A DNA stretch of 64,000 nt from Selenomonas sp. TAMA-11512 (GTDB lineage Bacteria; Bacillota; Negativicutes; Selenomonadales; Selenomonadaceae), in contig NZ_AP029018.1 of assembly GCF_037076525.1 (NCBI RefSeq), positions 372,001 to 436,000 of the forward strand, written 5' to 3'. Below are positions 52,552 to 61,812 of this stretch, piece after piece. Under the pieces are notes generated by a model. The model did no database searches. It was not told where the DNA came from and saw only the letters and a program-made list of their open reading frames with translations. Every line of letters begins with the position of its first letter. Positions within the stretch are counted from its first letter, which is position 1. A program made the position numbers and the translations under genes.

Positions 52552-53061
52552 TTACAGGCCCTCGACGAGTTCCCAATGCAGGTCGTCGTGCGGCGCGATG
52601 TCCTGCGCGGGATGCCCGAGGACGAGGACGGCCTCGGGTGTGAAGCCCGCGGGAATATCCAAGGCTTTTCTGACGATATCGACGGACGGTGTGCCGTCGG
52701 CGGCTTCGCGGAGGTTGATCTGCACCCAGCAGCTTCCGAGATCGAGGTCGGTCGCGGCAAGCTGCATATTGCCGAGGACGAGGCTCGTATCCTCAATCCA
52801 CGTGTCGCTCTTTTCCGTATTGCCGAGGACGACGATGCCGACAGGCGCCTTGAGGAGCATTTTTGCCGAGTTGCGGCAGGCGGCGACAGCGTCGAGCTTT
52901 TCCCGATCGGTGACGACGAGGATACGATAGGCGTAGTAGCCATGGCCCGTAGGGGCACGAAGACCTGCCTCGACGATCGTCTTCAGATCGTCCTTGGAGA
53001 CGGATTCTTCCGTAAAGATGCGAATCGAGCGGCGTTTTTTGATGGTTTCAAGCAGTTCCAT
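52552..53061 (-). CDS. nitroreductase family protein
   Basis: A 169-residue FMN-dependent oxidoreductase of the nitroreductase superfamily. KKRRSIRIFTEESV (FMN phosphate contacts), EAGLRAPTGHGYYAY and the C-terminal VLVLGHPAQ pattern are typical. It probably reduces nitro or quinone compounds with NAD(P)H, or a related flavin reaction. AAAGGAT precedes the ATG. It follows deoD on the same strand by 57 bp and may be cotranscribed with it. Confidence 0.9.
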   Translation of the reverse strand: MELLETIKKRRSIRIFTEESVSKDDLKTIVEAGLRAPTGHGYYAYRILVVTDREKLDAVAACRNSAKMLLKAPVGIVVLGNTEKSDTWIEDTSLVLGNMQLAATDLDLGSCWVQINLREAADGTPSVDIVRKALDIPAGFTPEAVLVLGHPAQDIAPHDDLHWELVEGL

Positions 53062-53118
53062 GATGGTGATCCTTTCTGACAGCCGATGCGCGTGCGTGAC
53101 GGCGGCCGGGCAAAATAA

Positions 53119-53829
53119 TTATTCGATGACGGTCTCGAGAGCGATCCTGATCATGCTCTCAAAGGAGGTCTGACGCTCCTCGACCGTTGACGGCGCCTCA
53201 TCCATCGTGATGTGGTCGCTGACGGTAAAGAGGGCGAGTGCCTGCACATGGTACTTCTGCGCGATGAGATAGAGGGCGGCGGCTTCCATTTCCGCGGCGA
53301 GAACACCGTAATTCATGAGCTTTGTAAAGTTGATTTCATCATCGTAGAAGCGGTCCTGGCTGAGGACGTTGCCAACGCGTACGGGGATGCCGAGCGCTTT
53401 CGTCTTTTCATACGCGGTGCGCAGGAGATCGAAGTCGGCAATCGGCGCGAAGTTGATCGACGTGCCGAAGATATTTGTCGGCATAGAGGAGTCGGTCGTC
53501 GCCGCCTGCGCGATGACGACATCGCGGATGTGCAGATCCTTGGCGAGCGCGCCGCAGGTGCCGACGCGGATGAGCTTCCTGCAGCCGTACTCGCTGATGA
53601 GCTCGCTGACATAGATGGAGATGGACGGCATACCCATGCCCGTGCCCTGGACGGAGACGGGAACTCCCTTGTAGGAGCCGGTATAGCCTAAGACGTTGCG
53701 GACGCTCGTGTAGAGCTCGGCATGGTCGAGGAAATTCTCGGCGATGAACTTCGCGCGAAGGGGATCTCCGGGGAGGAGTATGCGCTCGGCGATCTGCCCT
53801 TTTTCGGCGTGGTTGTGAGGGGTGGACAT
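53119..53829 (-). CDS. deoD: purine nucleoside phosphorylase, DeoD type
   Basis: A 236-residue trimeric-subunit enzyme cleaving purine (deoxy)nucleosides with phosphate. MSTPHNHAEKGQIAERILLP starts directly into the family sequence; GDPLRAKFIAE, VQGTGMGMPSISIYVSEL, RVGTCGA, AAEMEAAALY (purine/ribose site) and VSDHITM (catalytic Asp) are present. The ATG at 53829 is preceded at a distance by GAGAGG, a weak spacing; the longer frame to 53967 is not family sequence. Confidence 0.95.
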   Translation of the reverse strand: MSTPHNHAEKGQIAERILLPGDPLRAKFIAENFLDHAELYTSVRNVLGYTGSYKGVPVSVQGTGMGMPSISIYVSELISEYGCRKLIRVGTCGALAKDLHIRDVVIAQAATTDSSMPTNIFGTSINFAPIADFDLLRTAYEKTKALGIPVRVGNVLSQDRFYDDEINFTKLMNYGVLAAEMEAAALYLIAQKYHVQALALFTVSDHITMDEAPSTVEERQTSFESMIRIALETVIE

Positions 53830-54079
53830 AATGTGATAGATACCTCTCTTCCTTAACGGCCGGCGATCATGGTATGGCACGCTGCGTTTTACAGGGCGGG
53901 CGCCTCGGCGTATACTGCGTTCGGATGCGCTGCCGGCGCCTTTTGCAGGATGCAGCCTGCGGAGCATACAGATCAGCCGTCCTCGTGTCGTTTACTGTAT
54001 AAACATTTCCTATGCATACTGCAAAATCCTGCCTGGAAACGCGCGGAAAAATTAATTTTTCCCTTTTTGAAAAAAACAC

Positions 54080-54108
54080 TTGCATTCACATATCGGTATG
54101 TGTATAAT
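54080..54108 (+). promoter_or_regulatory. promoter of tRNA-Val
   Basis: TTGCAT (54080-54085), 17 bp, TATAAT (54103-54108) with TG upstream, 27 bp before the tRNA. Confidence 0.85.
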
Positions 54109-54134
54109 AGCTATTGTTCGTTGACGAACGATAT

Positions 54135-54211
54135 GCTCGGTTAGCTCAGTTGGTTAGAGTATCACATTGACATTGTGGGGGTCGCTGGTTCGAACCCAGC
54201 ACCGAGCACCA
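54135..54211 (+). tRNA. tRNA-Val(GAC)
   Basis: Acceptor GCTCGGT (54135-54141) pairs with ACCGAGC (54201-54207), followed by A and encoded CCA. Anticodon stem TCACA/TGTGG encloses TTGACAT, giving anticodon GAC (reads GUC and GUU). The T arm GGTTCGAACC is canonical. It is a single tRNA gene with its own promoter. Confidence 0.97.
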
Positions 54212-54224
54212 TACGAATTTTAAT

Positions 54225-54257
54225 GGCCGCCTAATTATCGGGCGGTCGTTTTTTGTT
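54225..54257 (+). terminator. terminator of tRNA-Val
   Basis: GGCCGCC (54225-54231) pairs with GGCGGTC (54241-54247), followed by GTTTTTTG. Confidence 0.88.
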
Positions 54258-54391
54258 ATGATATTCACGGATGAAGACGATGCGGGCAAGCATCCGCGGA
54301 ATGTCCTGCGCGCCGCTTTCATCGGGAAGAGTCGACCGGCTGGTGCCGTTCGGCTCGGCTTTGCGGGTTTCATGAGAAAGAGACAAAGGCT

Positions 54392-56212
54392 ATGAGAAAA
54401 ACACGACAGATATTATCCATACTCCTCCTTGCCGTCGCGGTTTTACTCCCGCGTCCCTTACACGCGGCATCGGTCGATCCCATTTATGCCGCCGTGCAGG
54501 TCCTGGGAGGCATCGTCGGCTACCACGGAGCAAAGGCCGCTGTCCTCGAGATGGGGAACAGCGTGCGGGCACAGCTCAGCGGGATGCGCGCCGACATCGA
54601 AGAGCACGGCGAGATCAAGTCAAAGGAGAACGAAAAGATCGTAGACGGCATCATGGAGCAGCTGATAGAGCGCGGCGATTACGCGCTCCGAGCGAATTCG
54701 CTCCCCTTTCTGTGGAAGGTCAACGGCAGTGATGTGTTCAACGCCGCCTGCTATCCGACGAATTACATCACGGTCAATGAGGCGCTCGTCAAAGGCTTTC
54801 GAGGCAATCGGGACGAGCTCGCCGCCGTGCTCGCGCATGAGATGACGCACGGGCTGCTGCAGCACAGCGCGGACAACTACGCCAAGGCGATCGCGCAGTC
54901 TTACGGCATTCAGCTCGCGGCGGCAATGGCGGATCGCATTGACTGGCGCACGCTCAACGGCCTCGTCGGCTACTCCATCGCCAAGAATGTCACGCTTCCG
55001 ACCGAATACGAAGCGGATCGAGGCGGCTTCTTTATCGCGTCGACGGCAGGCTTCAATCCGGGCGGCGGCGCGGCGGCGATGGCGCGCATGGCGTACTATC
55101 TGACGTATGAAACGCAGAATCTCTACGAGTATCAGGATCTCACGATCGATAAAGAGGCGCCGAACTTCAACGATCATCCGGACATGGACAAGCGCGAGGC
55201 GCGTCTCGCCGAGCTCATGACGGAGTGGAGCGCCGGCCATGTGACCGTCGACGGACGCGATGTGTACATCGACGGAAAGCTGCTGCTCGCCGCGACATGG
55301 GACGCCTCGGATTACGATAATTCGAGCGAGAACGCTTACCTGATCGCGGGCGGACTCGCGAAGGCATTTCATGAGCAGGAGAGCGCGGAGGGCTGGAAGT
55401 TCCGCGCGGAGGGCAACGGACGTATCCGCTACCTCGACGGCGATCCCGTCTATGAGAAGCTCAAAAAGTTCATTGCCCGCGGCAAGCTGGAGGCCAAGCT
55501 GGAAGAGCTTGTCACCGCCGCCTATGCGAGCGATGTGGAAGCGAAGGGGCGCAAGGCGCTGCAGAAACGTCTCAAGAGCGAGCGGGAAAAATGGGAAAAG
55601 ACGAGAAAGGATGCGCTCAATGCGAAAAAAGAGCTCGTCCGGGAGATGCGTTTCAACGCGGACGCCTACAGCGATGAGGGCATGGGTGAAAAAGCGCTCT
55701 TCATGATGGAGCGCGCCTTTGCTGCGAAAAATCAGGACAATGAGGCGGAAAACTACGCCATCCGCGGCAGAGCCAAAGCCGTTGCCGGCGTCGAAGGGGC
55801 GCTGGAGGATTCCGATAAGGCAGTCGAGCTCGATCCGGAGAATATCTACAACTTCCTCAACCGAGCCGATGTCTATCGGATGCGGGGAGAGCGGGAGCTC
55901 GCCTTAGCCGATCTGGAGCACGGCAAGGAAATGGATCCGAAAAATCCCTACGCTTACAAGCTGGAGGCGGAAATCTACCATGAGGCGGGCGATACGGAGA
56001 AAGCGACGGAAGAGTATCGCAAGCTGCACGAGCTCAAATCGGCGGCGGAGATTCCCGACGAATACCTGAAGGTCATCGATCCGGAAGCCTTCAAGAAGCT
56101 TGAAGAGGAGCGGAAGAAAGCGGAGGAGAAGAAAAAAGAAGAGGAAGCGAAGAAGCAGGCCGGTAAAGCCGATAAGGCGGATAGCGCCGATAAAACGGGT
56201 AAAGCCGAATAA
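54392..56212 (+). CDS. secreted M48 metalloprotease with C-terminal TPR-like repeats
   Basis: A 606-residue protein with a signal peptide (ILSILLLAVAVLLPRPLHAA, cleavage near residue 26). The M48 catalytic domain (about 70-260) has AHEMTHGLLQH (HExxH zinc site) and EYEADRGG (third zinc ligand). A helical spacer (about 375-430) precedes TPR-like repeats (about 435-555: AENYAIRGRAKAVAG, NFLNRADVYRMRGERELALADLEHG, KLEAEIYHEAGDTEKATEEYR). The tail is a Lys/Glu/Ala coiled coil. It is similar in plan to the BepA/LoiP-like outer-membrane quality-control proteases, so envelope proteostasis is likely; an exact orthology is not claimed. Confidence 0.9.
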   Translation: MRKTRQILSILLLAVAVLLPRPLHAASVDPIYAAVQVLGGIVGYHGAKAAVLEMGNSVRAQLSGMRADIEEHGEIKSKENEKIVDGIMEQLIERGDYALRANSLPFLWKVNGSDVFNAACYPTNYITVNEALVKGFRGNRDELAAVLAHEMTHGLLQHSADNYAKAIAQSYGIQLAAAMADRIDWRTLNGLVGYSIAKNVTLPTEYEADRGGFFIASTAGFNPGGGAAAMARMAYYLTYETQNLYEYQDLTIDKEAPNFNDHPDMDKREARLAELMTEWSAGHVTVDGRDVYIDGKLLLAATWDASDYDNSSENAYLIAGGLAKAFHEQESAEGWKFRAEGNGRIRYLDGDPVYEKLKKFIARGKLEAKLEELVTAAYASDVEAKGRKALQKRLKSEREKWEKTRKDALNAKKELVREMRFNADAYSDEGMGEKALFMMERAFAAKNQDNEAENYAIRGRAKAVAGVEGALEDSDKAVELDPENIYNFLNRADVYRMRGERELALADLEHGKEMDPKNPYAYKLEAEIYHEAGDTEKATEEYRKLHELKSAAEIPDEYLKVIDPEAFKKLEEERKKAEEKKKEEEAKKQAGKADKADSADKTGKAE

Positions 56213-56323
56213 TGACACAGTGCTGAAGACGTCGAGCGCGATTTCGGCTGTTCTGTTCAAGGAGAGACGTCTGCCGGGCGGAGGGCGGCAGACGAATTAT
56301 CATACATACGCGTTTTGACACGA

Positions 56324-56375
56324 ACATGGGGCCGTTGTACGAACATCACATTCGTACAACGGCCCCATGTTTTTA
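56324..56375 (+). terminator. strong terminator after the M48 gene
   Basis: A perfect 20-bp stem (56324-56343 with 56351-56370) around CATCACA, followed by TTTTAT. A smaller hairpin GTCTGCC/GGCAGAC at about 56270-56292 precedes it. Confidence 0.92.
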
Positions 56376-56450
56376 TCTGCAGACTGCAATACCGGTATGC
56401 CGCTTGACGGCTGTTCGGCGCATAGTGTATCAGCGCAGGCAGTCATGATA

Positions 56451-57836
56451 TCATCTGTGTCTCTCGACGGTGAAGCGCCAGAGACGGATCTCCTCATCGG
56501 GTGCGATGCCTCCCTTTTGACGGGCGATCCTGACCTGCTCCTCGGCATCGGCAATGCCCTCAAGATCAGGCAGGAGAAGACCGCGGCGGTTGCGAGCCTC
56601 GACGATGACGCCGTAGATCTTCGGATCGAGATCATCGATGCCGGAAGCCATCTCGGGCTCGGAGAGGACATCGACGGAGTATAGGAGGTCGTCCAGCTCG
56701 CTTTTCTTGACGGGCGGGAAGCGCGGATCTTCGATGGCTGCCGCGACCGCGTTTGCAATGATCTCACCGCCGATATTGTCCTGCGTCGGATGGAATGTGC
56801 CGATGCAGCCGCGCAGGTCGCCCTCTTTCTTGATGGAGACAAAGACGCCGGCTCTGTTTGCCCTTATCTCATCGGGGAGGCCTTCGCCGGGGAGGATGTA
56901 CTCGCCTGTGGAGAGGTAGTTCTCAATCGCCATGCGGGCGAGGTGCACATAGGGATCTTCGGCGGCTCTTGCCGCGTCTATGGAGGCTTTTCTCTTGGCG
57001 ATGAGCTTTTCGGCGAAGTTGCGGCGCTCGTTTTCACGAGGTGACTTGAAGGAGACGATGCCGTAGCCGACGCCCGTCACGCCCTGATAGGAGCATTTCT
57101 TCGCCTTGACGGCCGTGCGGTCAAGAGCGCCGGCAAGGATTTGGAAGGACTTGAGCCCGCACTCGGCGGCCCTTTTGGCGAGGCCGGGGTCAAATTCGAG
57201 CAGCTTATCAAATTTCGCTTCTTCCAACAGCTCCATGATGACTTTATCAAAGCGGGGGCCGTCAGGATCAAAGCCGTAGGGCCCGTCGGGGGTGAGCTTG
57301 TGGGAGAGGTCGCCGCTGGCGATGAAGACGGCGTTGCGGTTGAGGTGATCGACGGCATCCTTGATGTACATGCCCAGCCGGTAGTGCTCCAGGGGCGAGA
57401 GCGCGGAAAGGCCGATGCGGACAATGGGGATGTCCTTCGTGTAGCGCTGGAGATAGTAGAGGGGCACCATCGTGCCGTGATCGAGCGTCTGGCCCTCGCC
57501 GCCGAGGACGCCTGCGGGGAAGTCGGCTTCGCGGCAGATGCGCGTGAGAGTTTTGATAAAGTGGACGTCGTAGTCCGCGCCGACCTCGACTTCAGGCGCA
57601 CCGAACTTGTCAAAGGTCGCCTTGCCCCATTCGCCGCCGGAAATCTGGAAGTAGTCGGCATAGGCGGGGGCATGAGGACTCGTGAGAATGATGACGTCGG
57701 GCTTGAGATCGGCGACTTCCTTCATCGCTTTGTCGTAGGCGTTGACGGTGAGCTGAACGGAGGATTCGGCGCCCTTTCCGACTTCGGGGATGATGAGGGG
57801 AGGATGGGGAACGATGTATGAAGCTATGATAGGCAT
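56451..57836 (-). CDS. Memo-like extradiol dioxygenase fold fused to AMMECR1 domain
   Basis: A 461-residue fusion. Residues 1-270 are a LigB/Memo-like domain (YIVPHPPLIIPEVG, LTSPHAPAYADYF, DHGTMVPLYYL, FIASGDLSHKLTPDGPYG, with the His and Asp residues of the family metal site). Residues about 285-461 are AMMECR1 (RAGVFVSIKKEGDLRGCIGT with the LRGCIG signature). These are the A and B parts of the AmmeMemoRadiSam system, here in one protein. The system's biochemical role is unknown. AAGGAAG precedes the ATG. It is the last gene of a four-gene minus-strand cluster. Confidence 0.92.
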   Translation of the reverse strand: MPIIASYIVPHPPLIIPEVGKGAESSVQLTVNAYDKAMKEVADLKPDVIILTSPHAPAYADYFQISGGEWGKATFDKFGAPEVEVGADYDVHFIKTLTRICREADFPAGVLGGEGQTLDHGTMVPLYYLQRYTKDIPIVRIGLSALSPLEHYRLGMYIKDAVDHLNRNAVFIASGDLSHKLTPDGPYGFDPDGPRFDKVIMELLEEAKFDKLLEFDPGLAKRAAECGLKSFQILAGALDRTAVKAKKCSYQGVTGVGYGIVSFKSPRENERRNFAEKLIAKRKASIDAARAAEDPYVHLARMAIENYLSTGEYILPGEGLPDEIRANRAGVFVSIKKEGDLRGCIGTFHPTQDNIGGEIIANAVAAAIEDPRFPPVKKSELDDLLYSVDVLSEPEMASGIDDLDPKIYGVIVEARNRRGLLLPDLEGIADAEEQVRIARQKGGIAPDEEIRLWRFTVERHR

Positions 57837-57886
57837 GATATATCTTCCTTTTATTTATATGATAATCTCAAATAACGCATGTTATA

Positions 57887-58852
57887 CTATTCTCTTTCGC
57901 GTTCCCGATTCCTCTTTTTGACGCCCTGTCCGTCAAATATCGGTACGAAGGAGTCGGAGACGGTGCCGCCTTCCTGGACGTAGCACCGTGTGATGCCGAG
58001 GCCGCGGGCATGGTCGAGAACGCTCTCGTATTCAAATGTCGTCAGGGGGCGGTTGATCTCCCTGTGAGAGGAGGCGCGATAAAGCGGCGTGTACTGGTTC
58101 ATCAGCGACAGGTAGACACGATCGCCGAAGCGTTCGTGCAGTGTGTCCAGGATCGCCATGCTTTCATGACGACGGCCGGGCAGGATGAGATGGCGTACGA
58201 GGACGCCCTTTTTCATCCGCCCGTCGGAAGAAAACTGCGGGTCGCCGACAAGCGCAAGCATCGCTTCGAGGACGGGGAGGATATGCGACGGGTAGTCTTC
58301 CGCGGAGGAATATCGCTTTGCCGACACGGGATCGAGGTATTTCACGTCGGGGAGAAAGATATCGACGAGCCCCCGCAGGCGGCCGAGCGCCGCCGGAGCG
58401 TCATAGCCCGAGGAGTTCCACACGACAGGGAGTGAGAGACCATGTGCCTTGGCGATGCGCAGCGCGTCGACGATCTGCGGCAGGTAGTGGGTCGGAGACA
58501 CGAGATCAAGGGTTGCGGCGCCTCGTGCCTCTTGCTCCAGGAAGATTTCGGCAAGCCGCCCGATCGAGACTTCGCAGCCCTTGGCAGCCGGTCCTCGGCT
58601 GTGGCTGATCGCGTGGTTCTGACAGAAGACGCAGCGCAGCGAGCAGTGCGAAAAGAAGACGGTGCCCGCCCCCTTATCTCCCGCGAGACAGGGCTCCTCC
58701 CACGGGTGGAGGCAGACGAGCGCGACACGGGGGCGTACGCCGGCACCGCAAAAGCCGAGCTCGCCGGCGAGGCGATTGACACGGCAGTTTCTCGGGCAGA
58801 GCGTGCAGTCGGACAGGAGCGCCTTCGATGCGGGGGAGAGCCCGGTCGTCAT
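57887..58852 (-). CDS. radical SAM protein, PflX-like (COG1313 type)
   Basis: A 321-residue radical SAM protein. CTLCPRNCRVNRLAGELGFC (residues 16-35) is an N-terminal Cys cluster, HPWEEPCLAG follows, and CSLRCVFCQN gives the CxxxCxxC [4Fe-4S] site. SPTHYLPQ and GYDAPAALGRLRGLVDIFLP complete the COG1313 pattern. This is closer to PflX than to the COG1180 type usually paired with AMMECR1-Memo, but it occupies the place of the radical SAM partner. The ATG overlaps the sulfatase stop (ATGA). Substrate unknown. Confidence 0.88.
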   Translation of the reverse strand: MTTGLSPASKALLSDCTLCPRNCRVNRLAGELGFCGAGVRPRVALVCLHPWEEPCLAGDKGAGTVFFSHCSLRCVFCQNHAISHSRGPAAKGCEVSIGRLAEIFLEQEARGAATLDLVSPTHYLPQIVDALRIAKAHGLSLPVVWNSSGYDAPAALGRLRGLVDIFLPDVKYLDPVSAKRYSSAEDYPSHILPVLEAMLALVGDPQFSSDGRMKKGVLVRHLILPGRRHESMAILDTLHERFGDRVYLSLMNQYTPLYRASSHREINRPLTTFEYESVLDHARGLGITRCYVQEGGTVSDSFVPIFDGQGVKKRNRERERE

Positions 58853-60984
58853 TCGGATGCTTCCTGCGCGCGTACGCGCAGCCGGTCGTCAAGCGTCACG
58901 CCGAAGCTCGGCAGCCACCAGCTGCTGCCGCGTATCGCGTCGATTTCCATGCGGAGCGCGTCTTCATCGACAGCGCCTGTCTGCCCGTTGACGGGCTGCG
59001 CCGTGAGGGGCGTCTTGTCCGCTTCGCCGATCGCGTTGTATTGGATAAAGTAGCCGTAGTTGACGCCGACTTTATTCTGCTGCAGCGGGCGGCCGACGGC
59101 GTAATAGGCATAGCCCTGCGGAGCGATGAGCTCCAGGAGGGTCGGCATGATATCGATATGGCTGCCCGCGGCATCCGCGGGCAGGAGCCCCTTGCGGATG
59201 CCGTGTCCCGTCAGGATGAGCGGCACGGCAAATCGCTCATACATCGCCGGCGTCTTCTCGAGATTGTAGCGGTCGGCGTGGTCGCCGACGATGGCGATGA
59301 GCGCGTCGGGATAGCGTGCCTTTACCTCCTTGACGAAGGCGACGAGAGCCTTTGTTGCGTACCAGTAGTGGCCGAGCTCGGAGAGCAGCCATTCATCGTC
59401 ACGGTCCTTTTCGGGGAGAGCCTGACGAAGCGCCTCCTTGTCGAGGGTGTCGAAGACGGGGACGGTATAGGGCGAGTGGTTCGATGTGTTGAGGAGGACG
59501 CAGAAGCTCTTTGCTGCCGGGTTCCCCGCCGCGTCTGCGTCCGCGTCGTCAGAAGCGCGGGCTTTTTCCAGCACGCCTTCATAAAAAGGCACGTCGTCGA
59601 TACCCCAGACATTGCCCGCGCCGTCTTCCGCCGCAAAATCGCCGCGGCTGTAAACGCGGTCAAAGCCCTGCGCTTCGGTAAAGGAGGTGATGTTCTCCCA
59701 TGTAGCGGGGCCCGCGTAGAAAAACGTCGTCTCGTAGCCGAGCTTTGCGAGCTGCGGCGCGGCAGCCGTCAGATATGGCGCGGCAAAGCTGGCGGGGCGC
59801 GTCGTCAGATAGAGGTTCGCGTCGGCAAGTCCCGTAACGATGCCCGTGAGCGCGGAGACCGTCGCCGATCCGTTAGGGAGGAGCGTGTAGGCGGCAATGC
59901 TGTCCTCTTCGTCAATGAGCGCGCGCATATCGGCTGCAATCGGAAGGTCCTTGTAAGCTTCAGAGAGAGGCCATGCGGCGTAGCTTTCGCTGATGATGAG
60001 AAAGACATGGCTTGGCGGCGTGTCTGTGCCCGTCTGCACAGTGCGTTGGAGATAGGCGGAGAGATCAGTGCTGTCGGGCGGCATCCCGGCGCGGGCGGCG
60101 GCGAGGAGGCGCACGTCATCCGCCGTAAAGGAGAGACCGTTGCCCGCCTCGAAGCGCGTCTGCAGGCGATAAGCGCGGTAGAGCGCCTGATAGGGATCGA
60201 GCATCGCCTCGTTGAGAAACGAGTCCTTCGTAATGCCCACGTTTTCCCAGTCGATGGCCGTCTGCCACGAGAGGGCTCCGCCGAACGTCGTCCAGAGACA
60301 GACGAGCGCAAAGGCGGCTGTCAGCAGGATAAAACGTATCGCCGCCGGCAGGAGCGTGCCGATCAGCTGAATGACGATGGAGGAGAAAATCGTCAGGTAC
60401 GCGGCCTGGAACGAGAGATAGGTCAGAATGCAGACGCCGATCAGGCGAAGCGGCAGGTCAAAGCCGTCCCAGAGTGTGATGAGGAGCGCCCATGTATCGC
60501 CGTTGGCTCCGCCCTGAAAGAGCGTCTGATGAAACATCGAGTGGAACTGTTCGTAGTATGGCAAGCTGGCCATGAAGAGGAACATCGTGACAAAGAGCGT
60601 GCAGGCGACGAAGGCTCTTTCCAGGATACGGGCAGGATAGGCGGAAAGCAGGATATCAAGCCCCGCAGGCACATCTCTCTTCGTCCACAGCTCGACAACG
60701 GTAAAGACAAGGCGGCCCGCGACGCGGACGACGACAAAAGGCGCCATGGAGAAAAGCGTCATGAAGCCAGCCGTCTGCATGGAGAGACGTGTCCCCTGCA
60801 CGAGCGACGTCCAAATATCACCGCTCGTCGAGTCGGCGGCAAGATACCCTCCATAGACGCCGAGGTATAAGATAAAGAAAAGGTGCATGCAGAAGAGGAG
60901 GAGAACATAGTAGACGTACAGCGGAAGTCCCCGCTCCAGGATAAAGCACCATTCTGCAAGAACCCGGTAAAGCATGTGCAGCAT
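58849..60984 (-). CDS. LTA-synthase-like sulfatase-family membrane protein
   Basis: A 711-residue protein with about five N-terminal helices (residues 20-240) and an extracytoplasmic alkaline-phosphatase-fold domain (about 330-690). FLIISESYAAWPL holds the metal-binding Glu, NGSATVSALTG the likely Thr/Ser nucleophile region, LLNTSNHSPY and IVGDHADRYN metal ligands, and SHIDIMPTLLELIAP the sulfatase end. Members transfer glycerol phosphate or phosphoethanolamine from lipids to envelope glycans. The substrate here is not predictable. GGAGGATT precedes the ATG at a long spacing. It follows the DeoR gene by eight bases. Confidence 0.87.
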   Translation of the reverse strand: MLHMLYRVLAEWCFILERGLPLYVYYVLLLFCMHLFFILYLGVYGGYLAADSTSGDIWTSLVQGTRLSMQTAGFMTLFSMAPFVVVRVAGRLVFTVVELWTKRDVPAGLDILLSAYPARILERAFVACTLFVTMFLFMASLPYYEQFHSMFHQTLFQGGANGDTWALLITLWDGFDLPLRLIGVCILTYLSFQAAYLTIFSSIVIQLIGTLLPAAIRFILLTAAFALVCLWTTFGGALSWQTAIDWENVGITKDSFLNEAMLDPYQALYRAYRLQTRFEAGNGLSFTADDVRLLAAARAGMPPDSTDLSAYLQRTVQTGTDTPPSHVFLIISESYAAWPLSEAYKDLPIAADMRALIDEEDSIAAYTLLPNGSATVSALTGIVTGLADANLYLTTRPASFAAPYLTAAAPQLAKLGYETTFFYAGPATWENITSFTEAQGFDRVYSRGDFAAEDGAGNVWGIDDVPFYEGVLEKARASDDADADAAGNPAAKSFCVLLNTSNHSPYTVPVFDTLDKEALRQALPEKDRDDEWLLSELGHYWYATKALVAFVKEVKARYPDALIAIVGDHADRYNLEKTPAMYERFAVPLILTGHGIRKGLLPADAAGSHIDIMPTLLELIAPQGYAYYAVGRPLQQNKVGVNYGYFIQYNAIGEADKTPLTAQPVNGQTGAVDEDALRMEIDAIRGSSWWLPSFGVTLDDRLRVRAQEASE

Positions 60985-60992
60985 CGCGCGAT

Positions 60993-61766
60993 TTAATCCT
61001 CCGAAATAACGAGGTCGATGCCCATGGAGTCCGCCGCGCGGACGATGTCAGCCGGAGGAACTGCATCCGTAATGAGTCCCGAGAGCGTGTCGAGCGTTGT
61101 GTAGTTGTAGTTTCCGTCCGAGGACAGCTTGCGGCTTTCGGCGACGACGTAAGCGCGCTTCGAAACGCGGACGATCGCCGCCTTGTTGATGCCGTCATCA
61201 ATGTCGAAGGTCGAGACGGAATTCTCCTTGACATCGACACCGACGGCGCCGACGAAGGCGATATCCGGCTTGAGCTTCGAGATGAAGTCAAGGGTCATGC
61301 CGCCCCAAAAGCCGTCACGGCTCTTGCTCAGCTTGCCGCCCGCAAAGACGACATGAATCTTCGAAGAATGCGCGAGAATCACGAGGATGTCGATCATGTT
61401 CGTCACGACCGTTACATCCATGTCCTTCTGAGCAAGCAGCTCCGCGATGGCGATGTTGCTCGTCGAGATGTCGAGAAAGATCATGTCGCGCTCGCTGATG
61501 AGCTCGACCGCGGCTCTTGCGATCTTGCGCTTTGCGTCGACATCCATCTCCTTGTGCTTGGCGACCTCGAGAATGTGGATATTTTCACGTCTGCGCACAG
61601 CGCCGCCGTATGTCCTCTTCAGGCGTCCCTGCTTTTCCAGAGAGCCGAGATCCTTGCGGATGCAATCCTCCGTTACGTCGAATTCCTTGGCGAGATCCTT
61701 GACGCGTACCTTGCCGTCGAGCACCAGACGACGCATGATGGCGTCGTGTCTTTCTTCTAAGAACAT
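60993..61766 (-). CDS. DeoR-family transcriptional regulator
   Basis: A 257-residue regulator with an N-terminal winged helix (MRRLVLDGKVRVKDLAKEFD then VTEDCIRKDLGSLEKQG, residues 10-50) and a DeoRC sugar-phosphate sensor domain (about 75-235; IFLDISTSNIAIAELL and FVGAVGVDVKENSVSTFD). The usual ligand is a phosphorylated sugar. AGAGAGGAT precedes the ATG. It heads the operon with the sulfatase, radical SAM and Memo-AMMECR1 genes and has a candidate operator just upstream. Confidence 0.92.
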   Translation of the reverse strand: MFLEERHDAIMRRLVLDGKVRVKDLAKEFDVTEDCIRKDLGSLEKQGRLKRTYGGAVRRRENIHILEVAKHKEMDVDAKRKIARAAVELISERDMIFLDISTSNIAIAELLAQKDMDVTVVTNMIDILVILAHSSKIHVVFAGGKLSKSRDGFWGGMTLDFISKLKPDIAFVGAVGVDVKENSVSTFDIDDGINKAAIVRVSKRAYVVAESRKLSSDGNYNYTTLDTLSGLITDAVPPADIVRAADSMGIDLVISED

Positions 61767-61786
61767 AGCAATCGATCCTCTCTTTA

Positions 61787-61812
61787 TATCATGATATCAT
61801 GTGAAATCATGA
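61787..61812 (-). promoter_or_regulatory. candidate operator of the DeoR operon
   Basis: TATCATGATATCATGTGA-AATCATGA (61787-61812) holds repeated and palindromic ATGAT/ATCAT half sites just upstream of the DeoR start, consistent with autoregulation. The remaining 270 bp up to metA hold only the metA promoter and no gene. Confidence 0.5.

Noticed and set aside
57887-58852. Standard AmmeMemoRadiSam radical SAM enzyme (COG1180 type)
   Set aside because: The N-terminal CTLCPRNCRVNRL and HPWEEPC motifs fit the PflX/COG1313 group better.
58828-60870. 680-codon open frame on the plus strand opposite the sulfatase gene
   Set aside because: Antisense shadow of a high-GC gene; low-complexity Arg/Glu composition. 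The sulfatase, with clear motifs, is the real gene.
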